Part shown: positions 1-8,467 of the stretch, in pieces
Position numbering within the stretch: the first letter of the stretch is position 1
Layout of the letters: each line of letters begins with the position of its first letter
Made by a program: the position numbers and the translations under genes
Notes under the pieces: model-generated
What the model was told of the DNA's origin: nothing
Seen by the model: the letters and a program-made list of their open reading frames with translations, nothing else
Database searches by the model: none
Source of the DNA: Alphaproteobacteria bacterium
GTDB lineage: Bacteria; Pseudomonadota; Alphaproteobacteria; Rhizobiales; Devosiaceae
NCBI GenBank assembly: GCA_024279575.1
Contig: JAJRRJ010000088.1
Location: 1-21,417 of the forward strand
DNA length: 21,417 nucleotides
Reading direction: 5' to 3'

Positions 1-1
1 G

Positions 2-187
2 CTGATGGTTGGCGCAGTTATTGGCGCCCAATTTGGCGCGGCGCTGGGTCAAAAAATGCAAGGGGAGCAAACGCGCGCGCTCCTGGGCATTATTGTGTTG
101 GCGGTGGCTTTCCGGTTTGCCTGGTCACTTCTAACAACACCGAATGATCCATTTAGTATTGCCATTATCGGATTGGGGGCGGGCTGA
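2..187 (+). CDS. TauE/SafE family permease, C-terminal end (partial)
   Basis: This is the last part of a membrane protein whose start lies before the window; reading is open from base 2 to a TGA at 185-187. The visible 61 residues form two hydrophobic segments rich in Gly and Ala, separated by a short polar loop (KMQGEQTR). A Gly/Ala helix followed by such a loop and a final helix matches the end of TauE/SafE (PF01925) permeases, which export sulfite, sulfonates or other small anions. The next gene starts at 187, sharing one base with the stop (TGATG), so the two are translationally coupled. TIGR02186 proteins often sit beside a TauE/SafE permease in alphaproteobacteria, which supports the call. 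The substrate cannot be told from this fragment. Confidence 0.7.
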   Translation: MMVGAVIGAQFGAALGQKMQGEQTRALLGIIVLAVAFRFAWSLLTTPNDPFSIAIIGLGAG

Positions 188-963
188 TGAAAATTACGCA
201 CATAGTATTATCCCTGATTGGGGCCCTGGTTTTTGGCTTTTCCTTTGTCTCCCCCAGCTATGGGCAGCGGTTGGTTTCAAAACTATCGGTGCAGGAAATC
301 TCCATCAACTCGACCTTTACCGGGGGCAATCTGTCTTTGTTTGGCAATGTAGAGGCGCAATTGGGGGATAATGTAAAAACCCGTGGCCCGTTTGATCTTA
401 TTGTCATGGTTGAGGGGCCCGCAGTGAACAAGGTCGTACGAGAAAAATCACGGCAAATGGGAATTTGGCTTAATGCACAACAGGTGCAATATTCAGGTGT
501 TCCTGCTTACTTTCACATTCTTTCCACCCAGGCGCTCACCGATATTACCAGCGAAGAGAAACTCGCGGAATTGGGAATAAGCCTGCAATCACAAATTCAA
601 AATATTGACAGCGACAGCCCTGAAAATGAAAGTCGTTTTACCGATCAACTTATACGGCTAATGGGTAGGGATGATATCTATGGTCAAAGCCCCCATGTGA
701 TCTCATTTCACTCAGATACATTTTACAGTGCCAAGCTGGATTTACCATCAAATGTACCTAACGGCACCTATCTGGCCACAACATTTCTGTTCAAAAACGG
801 CGAATTGCTTGATCGAAACGCCGAAAGGTTTTTTGTTCGCACGGTTGGAATGGAAAAATTTATTTCAGATTCTGCTCGAGATTTCCCGGCATTCTATGGT
901 ATTGTAACCGTATTGTTGGCCCTGTTTACGGGATGGTTCGGGGGCGTCGTCTTTAGGCGGTGA
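187..963 (+). CDS. TIGR02186 / Alph_Pro_TM family membrane-anchored protein
   Basis: This 258-residue protein has an N-terminal signal sequence (about residues 1-26, ending near SYGQ), a long extracytoplasmic domain, and one C-terminal membrane helix (about 235-255) followed by a short Arg-containing tail. That layout and its place directly after a TauE/SafE permease match the TIGR02186 (PF09608, Alph_Pro_TM) family, largely restricted to alphaproteobacteria. Function is unknown. The coupled start (ATG at 187 overlapping the previous TGA) suggests a periplasmic partner of the permease, but this is inference from gene order. Conserved-looking parts include GPFDLIVMVEGP in the first third and NGTYLATTFLFKNGEL before the helix. 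No catalytic motif is apparent. Confidence 0.85.
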   Translation: MKITHIVLSLIGALVFGFSFVSPSYGQRLVSKLSVQEISINSTFTGGNLSLFGNVEAQLGDNVKTRGPFDLIVMVEGPAVNKVVREKSRQMGIWLNAQQVQYSGVPAYFHILSTQALTDITSEEKLAELGISLQSQIQNIDSDSPENESRFTDQLIRLMGRDDIYGQSPHVISFHSDTFYSAKLDLPSNVPNGTYLATTFLFKNGELLDRNAERFFVRTVGMEKFISDSARDFPAFYGIVTVLLALFTGWFGGVVFRR

Positions 964-964
964 A

Positions 965-1447
965 TTGGCTTTTATGATTAAAGATAGTTCAGGGGAGGCA
1001 AGACAAGCCGCTTTTCCCTATTTTGCGCTGGCAACATGTCTGCCGCTGGTTTTGGGGCTGGGCTTTTTTATATTCCCTGATTTTTCCCCATTTGCCCCCT
1101 CAAAACTTGAAACGATATTCGTTGGCTATGCCACGCTGCTACTTGGTTTTTTTTCCGGGATACGCTTTGGTACAAAACTGCTTTCCAAACGCTCCGGGAA
1201 TGTTTGGATCGTCCCGTTCATTGCGGGGCCGTTGCTAGGCCTTATGGTACTCAGCGTGCCGTTTTCCCTGGCCCTTGCAATGCTGGCGACAGGTTTTGGT
1301 GCCCACGGAGCATGGGACTCTTTAAGTGCATTCAGGGGAAAACTGCCCACCCGCTATACCGCCATGCGCACCACAACCACATGGATCATTTGCGCCATTC
1401 TCATTCTGGTTTTCATAATCAATGGCGTTGAAAAAGCAGGCATCTAA
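965..1447 (+). CDS. DUF3429-like small membrane protein
   Basis: This 160-residue protein has about four to five hydrophobic segments. The motif YATLLLGFFSGIRFG, followed later by a basic RYTAMR segment leading into the last helix, is what I expect of DUF3429 (PF11911) proteins, which are unannotated bacterial membrane proteins. The reading frame offers a TTG at 965 and an ATG at 974. AGGCGG at 955-960 sits four bases before the TTG and about 13 before the ATG, so I list the TTG, but the ATG is a real alternative. The gene begins one base after the previous stop, so it is probably in the same operon. Its own stop overlaps the stop of the convergent PdeM gene by three bases. Function is unknown. 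Confidence 0.7.
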   Translation: MAFMIKDSSGEARQAAFPYFALATCLPLVLGLGFFIFPDFSPFAPSKLETIFVGYATLLLGFFSGIRFGTKLLSKRSGNVWIVPFIAGPLLGLMVLSVPFSLALAMLATGFGAHGAWDSLSAFRGKLPTRYTAMRTTTTWIICAILILVFIINGVEKAGI

Positions 1448-2160
1448 ATCAAATATTTTGTTGCAACCGGATAAAGCTGCTTTTTACCCAACATAGTAAC
1501 TTTTAATTTATTGCGGTCAAAAAGCCCCTCAAACGGGTGTGATAAAATATTGAGCGTGCCGGTTGAAACGCCATAGGCCGGTACTATCAGCAACCGTTCA
1601 TCATGAACAAAACAGGGACGCTGCGTGGTGCGCCCGTTTATTCTGATACGCGCCGAAGGATGAAGGTGTCCGGCAATCTGTCCATGCGTTTTCTTGTCTG
1701 GCTCATGGCATAAAAACAGATTGCCAAAGTCAATGTCATTTACACAGGTTCCCCCGAGATGATGCGGACTTGGGTCGTGGTTTCCCGATAACCACAGCAA
1801 TTCAACTTCTGCAATCATATTATTAAGCTGCTGACGGTTTTGTTCGCCAAGGGATCGGGGTCCCTCATCCCGATGAAAACTGTCCCCAAGGCAAATAACG
1901 CGGTTTGCACCGCTCGCCTTTATATCTTTTGGCAGCAGCGCCAGAGTTGCCCCAGTATCATAGGGGGGGAGAAGCTGACCGTGCATGGCAAAAGATGACA
2001 TTTTTTCCAGGTGCAGATCAGCCACCAGAAGCGTGTTTTCAGCAGGCCAAAACAGAGCGCCGGACAACAGGGGCGTGAAAGTTTCGCCGGTAAATTTTAT
2101 AAGCGGCATTTCAGCTTCATCAGAACTCATATCACTGTCAGAACAGTCATGGGTACTCAA
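1444..2160 (-). CDS. pdeM: Ligase-associated DNA damage response endonuclease PdeM
   Basis: This is a calcineurin-type metallophosphoesterase of about 238 residues. The metal-binding motifs are in order: D48-L-H50 (in ADLHLEK), G92-D93 with H96 (LGDSFH), G126-N-H-D129, then H in LCHEPD and GHLHP. In the ligase-associated branch this enzyme is a manganese-dependent single-strand DNA endonuclease working with an Lhr-like helicase, an exonuclease and an ATP-dependent ligase. Only the helicase is present here, directly upstream. The TTG at 2160 overlaps the helicase stop (TTGA), but homologues usually begin closer to the conserved block. ATGs at 2130 and 2109 (MPLIKF) are therefore plausible, and the 17 acidic, polar residues before 2109 may not be translated. 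I am confident of the family and less so of the start. Confidence 0.88.
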   Translation of the reverse strand: MSTHDCSDSDMSSDEAEMPLIKFTGETFTPLLSGALFWPAENTLLVADLHLEKMSSFAMHGQLLPPYDTGATLALLPKDIKASGANRVICLGDSFHRDEGPRSLGEQNRQQLNNMIAEVELLWLSGNHDPSPHHLGGTCVNDIDFGNLFLCHEPDKKTHGQIAGHLHPSARIRINGRTTQRPCFVHDERLLIVPAYGVSTGTLNILSHPFEGLFDRNKLKVTMLGKKQLYPVATKYLI

Positions 2161-4612
2161 TGCCCTGCCGCTTCCCTGAACAACTCATCTGCCGCCTCCG
2201 CCATGGCGCTTTCCCGACCCTCACCAAATATGGGTTCTTTGCCGATTTCAAGCATTATCGGCACAGCAAGGGGTGAAATCTGCCCCAGCGGCATGTGCAC
2301 GATATTCCGGCGTATTCTTTCAAGACATTGTCCCAGACGTTCAATATCCAGCAAGCCCTTTGCCGCATCGCGTCTTGTGGCTTCAATGAGAATATGATCG
2401 GGTTCATGGGCATAGAGTACATCATAAATCAGATCAGAATTCATAGTGATCTGTCGCCCGGTTTTTTCCTTTCCGGGATGGCGACGCTCAATCAGCCCTG
2501 AAATCATCGCACAATTTCGGAACGTGCGTTTCATCAACGAACTTTCATCAAGCCATTCTTCAAGGTCATCCCCCAGCATTTCAGCTGAAAATAGATTTTC
2601 CAAAGAAAGCCGGTTCGACTTTATCATCACCGAAAGGTCACTTACACCCCAGATGGCCAGCGCATAATCGGACGCCACAAAGCCAAGTGGCTGGGCACCC
2701 ATTCGCTCCAGGCGCCTGGTGACCAGCATGCCAAGGCTCTGGTGGGCCAGACGCCCTTCAAAGGGATAACAAACCAGATAGAATTTATCGGCCCTTGGAA
2801 AAGTTTCAACCAGCAGATTATTGCGCCCCGGAAGCCGGGAAATGGATTGTTGCAATTCAAGCCATTTGGAAACCTGCGCGGGGAGCCTGCCCCATTGCGC
2901 TGGTGTGGCAAGCATAGCGCGTACCCGTTCTGCCAGATAGGTGGACAGGGGAAACTTCCCCCCATATAGGAGGGGATTTTAGGGTTTTGGGAAAAAGAGC
3001 GCGAAACATAGGCTTCGCTTTCCCCCATGCCTTCAAAAGCCAGAATTTCTCCGGCAAACAAAAAAGTATCCCCCGGAAACAGTTGCGTGAAAAAATATTC
3101 TTCCATTTTGCCAAGGGCGCGCCCGCCACGCGGGTTTTTCCTTCCCTGTTTGATGAGGCGCACCTGCACCATGGGTTCTTCAATGATGGTGCCGATATTC
3201 AAACGGTATTGTTGTGCTATTCTGGCATCGGAAATTCGCCATTTGTTTTGGGGCGTTTTGCGCAATTTGGCGTAGCGCTCATAGGCACGCAAAGCATATC
3301 CCCCCGTTGCTACAAAATCCACAACCCGTTCAAATTTCTCCCAAGCCAGGTCCTTATAGGGCCAGGCTTTTATTATTTCCTCATACAGATCAACCACATC
3401 AAATTCTCCGGCGCACCCCATACCCAAAACATGCTGGGCCAGAACATCCATGCCCCCGGCAATTGGATCTTCAGAATCCTGAACCCCCTCATGCACCGCC
3501 TCAAGGGCCGCCTCACATTCCAGAACTTCAAATCTGTTAGAGGGTACAAACAGAGCCTTTGAGGGCATGTTCAGGGTGTGATTGGCGCGCCCGATACGCT
3601 GGAGCATACGCGAAGCTCCCTTTGGCGCACCCACCTGAATGACAAGATCCACGTCCCCCCAGTCGATACCAAGATCAAGGGTTGAAGTGCACACAATTGC
3701 GCACAACTCCCCAGAACCCATGGCCTTTTCAACCTTGCGGCGCTGACTTACATCAAGGGAACCGTGGTGCAGGGCAATGGGGAGAGCTTTTTCATTGATG
3801 GCCCAAAGGCTTTGAAACAGATTTTCCGCCTGCGAACGGGTGTTGACGAATAACAGGGAGGTACTGTGTTGTTGAATGATCTCATACAGATCGGGAACCG
3901 CATAAGCCGCTGAATGCCCGGCCCATGGCAGGCGGTTTTTACTGGCAAGAATTGTCACCTCTGCCGCAGCTCCCCCCTTCATGCGCAATAATTTTGTTGG
4001 CTGGGGGGCAACCGGAGCGGCAATCCAGTTTCTTAGAATTTCCGGTTTGGCAATGGTGGCGCTCAAAGCGGTAATTTGCAGATTTGGCGCAAGAGAAGCC
4101 AGTCGGGTCAAACCAAGGGAGAGCAATTCTCCGCGCTTGGAGGTTACCAGCGCATGCAATTCATCCAGCACAAGTCGCTTTAGCGAACCAAACAGGCGAT
4201 GCGCATCGGGATGGGAAATCAGCAGTGCCAACTGCTCGGGCGTGGTCAGCAGAATATGAGGCGGGTCATAGCGCTGGCGCTGGCGTTTAGAAGAGGGGGT
4301 ATCTCCGGTTCGGGTTTCAACAGAAATATCCAGACCCATTTCAGCAATCGGGTCGGTCAGATTTCGTGCCACATCCACCGCCAGCGCTTTTAGGGGCGAG
4401 ATATACAATGTGTGCAAACCTTTATGGGGCCTTTCAACCAGATCTGCCAGAGTGGGTAAAAAACCGGCGAGGGTCTTGCCCGCGCCGGTGGGGGCAATCA
4501 GCAACGAAGAATACCCGGCACGCGTTGCCTGAAGTACATCGCGCTGATGGTCGCGCAAATTCCAGTTCCGCTGGTCAAACCATGTCTGAATTTGCGTGGG
4601 TAGCTCTTTCAC
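2157..4612 (-). pseudogene. Ligase-associated DEXH-box (Lhr-like) helicase, broken by one frameshift
   Basis: This is a 3'-5' DNA helicase of the Lhr-core type. With the GTG at 4612 (GGAGG four bases upstream), Walker A is APTGAGKT at residues 40-47, the DEAD/H box is DELH at 150-153, motif III is LSAT, and motif VI is QRIGRANH. The C-terminal part continues in a different frame to a TGA at 2157-2159. The break is a run of six C on the + strand (2958-2963). One more base would read MGGKFPLSTYLAERV, the expected family sequence, and give a protein of about 819 residues, the normal length. As written, translation runs out of frame for about 100 residues to a stop near 2642. An ATG at 4645 is an alternative start. 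Nothing else in the gene is decayed, so a sequencing error or a very recent mutation is likely. Confidence 0.88.
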
Positions 4613-4746
4613 TTTTCCTCCGGTTATGGGCAAAATCGCCTGCATGCCGTAGTGGGCTTGCCAGCAAAGACACAAACCTGCACTGCTTTGCTGGTTCGAT
4701 TCGCAATAATTCAGCAACGCATGGCGGGAAAAGAATTTCAACTCTC

Positions 4747-6084
4747 ATGGAAAAAACCGTTCGCCCCTTTAGCGTTGGCCATCGTGATATTCTGGCCATC
4801 GCCCTGCCCGCATCAGTGGCATTTATCACTGTTCCACTGGTTGGCATCGTCGACATTGCAATAATTGGCCGCTTAGGTAGCGCGGCACTGCTTGGGGGCA
4901 TTGAGCTTGGGGCGGTCAGTTTCAGCCTGCTATTTGCCATGGCATATTTTTTACGCCTTGGCACCGCAGGGCTTGTCGCGCAATCCATCGGGGCTGACAC
5001 ACCGGATGGGGGATTGTCCCACCTTGTTCGAGCGGCCCTTATCGGGGTGGGATTTGGTATGCTCATTTTGCTTTTCAGCCCACTTATCCAAATGGCAGGA
5101 CTGGCGTTATTTGCGCCGCCAACACAGGCAGTGCGGGATGCATATCTGACCTATCTTGAGGTACGCATATGGTCAGCGCCGTTTGTGCTGCTCAATTTTG
5201 CTTTTCTGGGGTGGTTTTACGGACGCGGCGCCGCAAAAACCGGCATGATGGTTCAGATTTTTCTCAATCTGATCAATATCGGGTTTTCCATCTGGTTCGT
5301 TTACGCAATGAACTGGGGTGTTGCCGGGGCCGCTGCGGGCACTCTGGTAGCCGAAATTCTGGCAGCCATGGCAGCTATGGCAATTATTTTTTTGCAAACA
5401 GCGGGTAAGGGGAAAGCGCGCGCCCTTAATCTGAAGCAGCTTTTAGAAACCAAGGCACTGTGGCGACTGTTTGATTTAAGCCGCGACCTGATGATCCGCT
5501 CGTTGGTACTTTCAGGATGTTTTGCTTTTTTTAGCGCACAAATGTCGCGTACAGGCGAAATCACCCTTGCCTCCAGCGCCATTTTGCTCAACTTCATGAT
5601 GGTGACCGCTTTCTTTTTGGACGGCCAGGCTCAGGCAGCAGAATTTTATTGCGGCAAGGCTGTGGGGGCCAAATACAAGCCTGCATTTATACAAAGCTGG
5701 CATCTCGCTGCATTCTGGGGGCTGGGCGTGGGACTTACCCTGTTTATCTTCTGGCTGGTCGCCGGTCCCTTTCTGATTGATTTTTTAACAACCAATCCTG
5801 AAGTGCGCGCGGCGGCCAGGGAACACTTGTTTGTCGCTTCGCTTATTTCGTTTACCGGTGTTCTGGCTTTTGTCATGGACGGGGTGACCACCGGGGCCAC
5901 CCTTAATGTACTGGTACGACACGGAATGATTGCTTCAACCGTGATCTTTGTTATTGCAGCATTTATTCTGGAAGAAATTCTTGGTTTGACGGGGCTGTGG
6001 ATTTCCCTGCATGTGTTCCTTATTGCGCGGGGAATTATATTCTGGTTTGGTGTCAAAAGCAGACTTAACTCACTGTTTGACTAG
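4747..6084 (+). CDS. MATE family multidrug/organic cation exporter (DinF-like)
   Basis: This 445-residue inner-membrane protein has about twelve hydrophobic helices in two similar halves, the length and layout of MATE transporters. The N-terminus has the usual signature: ALPASVAFITVPLVG in helix 1, then VDIAIIGRLGSAALLGG, with LGTAGLVAQSIGA in the next helices. MATE proteins expel drugs or metabolites in exchange for Na+ or H+. The VDxAIIGRLG pattern is nearer the DinF-like branch than NorM, though the substrate cannot be inferred. The frame is open far upstream (to 4366), but ATG 4747 is the right start because the upstream part is antisense to the helicase gene and similarity begins here. 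It is divergent from the helicase, with about 134 bases between the starts, and converges on pyrD with a 12-base gap. Confidence 0.92.
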   Translation: MEKTVRPFSVGHRDILAIALPASVAFITVPLVGIVDIAIIGRLGSAALLGGIELGAVSFSLLFAMAYFLRLGTAGLVAQSIGADTPDGGLSHLVRAALIGVGFGMLILLFSPLIQMAGLALFAPPTQAVRDAYLTYLEVRIWSAPFVLLNFAFLGWFYGRGAAKTGMMVQIFLNLINIGFSIWFVYAMNWGVAGAAAGTLVAEILAAMAAMAIIFLQTAGKGKARALNLKQLLETKALWRLFDLSRDLMIRSLVLSGCFAFFSAQMSRTGEITLASSAILLNFMMVTAFFLDGQAQAAEFYCGKAVGAKYKPAFIQSWHLAAFWGLGVGLTLFIFWLVAGPFLIDFLTTNPEVRAAAREHLFVASLISFTGVLAFVMDGVTTGATLNVLVRHGMIASTVIFVIAAFILEEILGLTGLWISLHVFLIARGIIFWFGVKSRLNSLFD

Positions 6085-6096
6085 GCAATGTGCGAT

Positions 6097-7233
6097 TTAC
6101 AAGCTGATTTTACCAGCCGCCCAGTCCTCAACATTTGTCCCCACAAGTTGAGAAACTGAATTGAGTTTTGCGCTGTTTACTGACCTGATCAAGCCGGTTT
6201 TTATTTGCTCCAGCAACTCCATACCACTAAAAACCAACGCTGAATAAAGCTGGATGGCATTGGCGCCCGCTTCCAGTTTTGCCACCGCTGACTGAGCAGA
6301 ATGTATCCCCCCCACTCCAATAATTGCCATATCAGGCCCAACCCTTAAACGCATCTGCGCCAGCTTTTGAGTTGAAAGGTTAAACAGGGGCACACCTGAA
6401 AGACCTCCGGCTTCTGTTGCATGGCGCTGGGTTTCAACCCCTTTGCGACTCAAGGTGGTATTGGACACAATCAAGCCGTCCAGATCAGTTTTTTCCAAGA
6501 TATCAGCAATGGCATCAAGGGCAGTTTCATCCAGGTCAGGTGCAATTTTCAAAAAAACCGGTACCCGAATTTTCTGGCTCGCGCGTGCATTGAGTGTTTC
6601 TCCCAGCAATCGCGATAAATGTTCAGGGGATTGCAGTCCGCGCAATCCGGGGGTGTTTGGAGAAGAAATATTGATCGTGAGATAATCAGCAACCTTTGCA
6701 AATCGCTTAACTCCGAGAACATAATCACCCACGAAATCATCACTGTCCTTGTTGGCACCGATATTGACCCCGGTTATTGCTTTGGATCTGTTTGATAAAA
6801 GACGCTCGAGAGCAGCTTCATGGCCCTCATTGTTAAAACCCATCCGGTTAATAATCGCATTGACGTTTGTCAGCCTGAAAAGGCGCGGTTGGGGACTGCC
6901 TTTTTGTGGATGCGGGGTGAGCGTACCCACTTCACTCATACCAAAGCCAATTTCCCCCAAAGGAACGTGAACCTGGGCATTTTTGTCAAACCCGGCGGCC
7001 ATGCCAATGGGATTTGATAAAACAAGCCCGGCCAGAGTTGTTGAGAGTTGGTGTGTATCTGCAACCGCGCATTTTGGAACCATGCCTGTGCGAAGAGCCA
7101 ACAACGTAGCTTTGTGGGCATGCTCTGGATCCATGGACAGCAAACTGTCCCGGGTCAGACCACGCACGGTGTCATTGCTCAATAATGAAGATAATCTGGA
7201 AAGTATCACAGGATTGATCCCGGCAATTTGCAT
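6097..7233 (-). CDS. pyrD: Dihydroorotate dehydrogenase (quinone), class 2
   Basis: The enzyme oxidises dihydroorotate to orotate in pyrimidine synthesis, passing electrons through FMN to the membrane quinone pool. The 378 residues contain the class 2 landmarks: AAGFDKNA, GTLTPHPQKGSPQPRLFRL, NRMGFNNEG, NIGANKD, INISSPNTPGLRGLQ with the catalytic Ser at about residue 191, a SNTT segment, and GVGGI near the phosphate site. The roughly 50 N-terminal residues, including MDPEHAHKATLLAL, form the membrane-associating extension of class 2 enzymes. The start at 7233 lies inside the end of the DUF952 gene (28-base overlap), so the two are co-transcribed, an arrangement common in alphaproteobacteria. 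The C-terminus is unremarkable. Confidence 0.97.
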   Translation of the reverse strand: MQIAGINPVILSRLSSLLSNDTVRGLTRDSLLSMDPEHAHKATLLALRTGMVPKCAVADTHQLSTTLAGLVLSNPIGMAAGFDKNAQVHVPLGEIGFGMSEVGTLTPHPQKGSPQPRLFRLTNVNAIINRMGFNNEGHEAALERLLSNRSKAITGVNIGANKDSDDFVGDYVLGVKRFAKVADYLTINISSPNTPGLRGLQSPEHLSRLLGETLNARASQKIRVPVFLKIAPDLDETALDAIADILEKTDLDGLIVSNTTLSRKGVETQRHATEAGGLSGVPLFNLSTQKLAQMRLRVGPDMAIIGVGGIHSAQSAVAKLEAGANAIQLYSALVFSGMELLEQIKTGLIRSVNSAKLNSVSQLVGTNVEDWAAGKISL

Positions 7234-7568
7234 GGCCCGCTTGCAGGAACATCAAGCTGTTCGTGCCATGCAATCGCTGCCATTGGCAGATCAGCATAAA
7301 GGTGGGGGAACAGCTCGCCGCCCCTTGAGGCTTCCCACTTCAGCGCAATTGGCAAACTGGATACTTTAACCGCCAAAACAACAACACCGGATTGTCCGGC
7401 AAAGTATAATTCCAGGGTTTTGGCCAATTGAGCAGTGCTGGAAAAGTGCATATATCCATCGCTCACATCAATGGGCAGTAGGGGTAAATTCACCCCATCC
7501 TGCGCCTTTTCCCAAAGGTCTGCCCCAACTATTTTATAGATGTATTCCGGTTGCTCAGAAACTGTCAC
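7206..7568 (-). CDS. DUF952 domain-containing protein
   Basis: This is a small cytoplasmic protein of 120 residues. It shows the DUF952 pattern in order: YIYKIVGADLWEKA, then DGYMHFSSTAQL, then KWEASRGGELFPHLYADLP. The family is uncharacterised; a link to pyrimidine metabolism is suggested only by its frequent place before pyrD. I chose the GTG at 7568 because AAAGGAG sits eight bases upstream (GGAG-N8-GTG) and the family homology begins within ten residues of it. The longer frame starting at 7622 adds 18 residues with no family character. It is divergent from the S24 regulator gene, with about 150 bases between the starts. Confidence 0.9.
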   Translation of the reverse strand: MTVSEQPEYIYKIVGADLWEKAQDGVNLPLLPIDVSDGYMHFSSTAQLAKTLELYFAGQSGVVVLAVKVSSLPIALKWEASRGGELFPHLYADLPMAAIAWHEQLDVPASGPCKLPGSIL

Positions 7569-7707
7569 GCACTTAACTCCTTTGAGAGTTTTGATTTTAC
7601 CCAAATCCATATCCCTCAGCAAGGCGTTTTAATGGGACAATATGACTTTACTTGAAGGGGAAATGTGTATATTTTCCTAGGATAGTTTTCTTATTGTAAA
7701 TAATTTT

Positions 7708-7722
7708 CAAGGGTAACCCTTG
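7708..7722 (+). promoter_or_regulatory. 15-bp palindrome over the RBS and start of the S24 regulator
   Basis: CAAGGGT-A-ACCCTTG is a perfect inverted repeat (7-bp arms, one-base centre). Its left arm contains the AAGGG ribosome-binding site and its right arm ends in the TTG start codon at 7720-7722. As DNA it could be an operator for the LexA-like protein it precedes, a usual place for autoregulation. As RNA, CAAGG/CCTTG with a five-base loop could hide the ribosome-binding site. No second copy was noticed in the window. The palindrome is seen directly; the role is inferred. Confidence 0.5.
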
Positions 7723-8403
7723 TTTTCTCACCGATCCATCTGGGAGGCCATCGACGCACTTGCCAATAGGCATGGGATGTCCGTATCCAAACTTGCCCGC
7801 CTTGCGGGGCTGGATGCCACGGCTTTCAACCCCTCAAAACGTGTCAGTAAGGACGGGCGGGAACGCTGGCCGTCCACAGAGAGCATTTCCAAAATCTTGC
7901 AGGCCACCCACGAGGACTTTGATCACTTCATGTCCGGGGACATCCAATTCACCCAAATAGATAATTCTATGGCAGGTTTTGAAAGCCCCGTGAGCAAGAG
8001 CCAGGGGTATTCTGTCCCCCTTTTGGGTTTTGCTCAAGCGGGCGCCGGCGGGTTTTTTGATCCGGCAGGATTTCCAGTAGGTCAGGGGTGGGAGGAGGTT
8101 TCCTTTCCAGGTGGCGAACACAATGCCGATCAAGACAGTACCTATGCTTTGGAAGTTGCAGGGGATTCCATGGCACCTGCCTATCGCGATGGGGATATAT
8201 TGATCGTGTCACCAACCGAGCAGCTAAGACGCGGTGACCGGGTGGTGGTGCGGACTGTGGATGGGGAAGTAACGGCAAAGATTTTGTATCGACAAACCAG
8301 CGAAACTTTAGAATTACGGTCCCTTAACCCTGCACACGCCCCACGCACACTCTGTATGAAAGACGTAGATTGGATCGCTCGAATCTTATGGGCCAGCCAA
8401 TAA
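7720..8403 (+). CDS. LexA-like transcriptional regulator (helix-turn-helix plus S24 peptidase)
   Basis: This 227-residue protein has an N-terminal DNA-binding domain (about residues 5-70; HGMSVSKLARLAGLD fits a helix-turn-helix, followed by the family segment RERWPSTESISKIL) and a C-terminal S24/LexA peptidase domain (about 97-227). The self-cleavage machinery looks complete: a candidate A107-G108 site in AQAGAGG, nucleophile Ser150 in GDSM, and general base Lys187 in VTAKIL. Proteins of this build are common single-copy regulators in alphaproteobacteria, distinct from the SOS LexA; the signal is unknown. The start is TTG 7720: an in-frame TAA lies at 7714-7716 and the next ATG (7777) would remove half the DNA-binding domain. 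AAGGG lies six bases before the TTG. Confidence 0.88.
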   Translation: MFSHRSIWEAIDALANRHGMSVSKLARLAGLDATAFNPSKRVSKDGRERWPSTESISKILQATHEDFDHFMSGDIQFTQIDNSMAGFESPVSKSQGYSVPLLGFAQAGAGGFFDPAGFPVGQGWEEVSFPGGEHNADQDSTYALEVAGDSMAPAYRDGDILIVSPTEQLRRGDRVVVRTVDGEVTAKILYRQTSETLELRSLNPAHAPRTLCMKDVDWIARILWASQ

Positions 8404-8411
8404 TTTTCTTA

Positions 8412-8434
8412 AAAGGGATTCCAAATTTCCCTTT
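8412..8434 (+). terminator. Possible terminator after the S24 regulator gene
   Basis: AAAGGGA and TCCCTTT form a 7-bp stem with a 9-base loop, starting about 9 bases after the regulator stop, followed by GTTTTC. The stem is short and AT-rich and the T run is interrupted, so this is a weak candidate. Confidence 0.4.
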
Positions 8435-8450
8435 GTTTTCAACAAACATA

Positions 8451-8467
8451 AATTGATTAGATCAATT
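8451..8467 (+). promoter_or_regulatory. 17-bp inverted repeat before the DUF2189 gene
   Basis: AATTGAT-TAG-ATCAATT is a perfect inverted repeat with 7-bp arms, 67 bases before the DUF2189 start. A TTGACT that could serve as a -35 element follows at 8470-8475; the matching -10 (around 8493-8499) is poor. The half-sites TTGAT and ATCAA are those of FNR/FixK boxes, but the spacer is three bases rather than four, so an FNR call is not justified on sequence alone. A dimeric regulator binding here is likely. Confidence 0.5.

Noticed and set aside
4366..4746. Long N-terminal extension of the MATE protein
   Set aside because: The frame is open but antisense to the helicase gene, without family character; the conserved MATE sequence begins at ATG 4747.
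7569..7719. Housekeeping promoters in the divergent DUF952/S24 region
   Set aside because: TTGAAG at 7652-7657 is a possible -35, but no acceptable -10 lies at the right distance; the AT-rich sequence makes weak matches expected by chance.
8452..8466. Canonical FNR/FixK box
   Set aside because: Half-sites match but the spacer is three bases, not four, so it is listed only as an inverted repeat.
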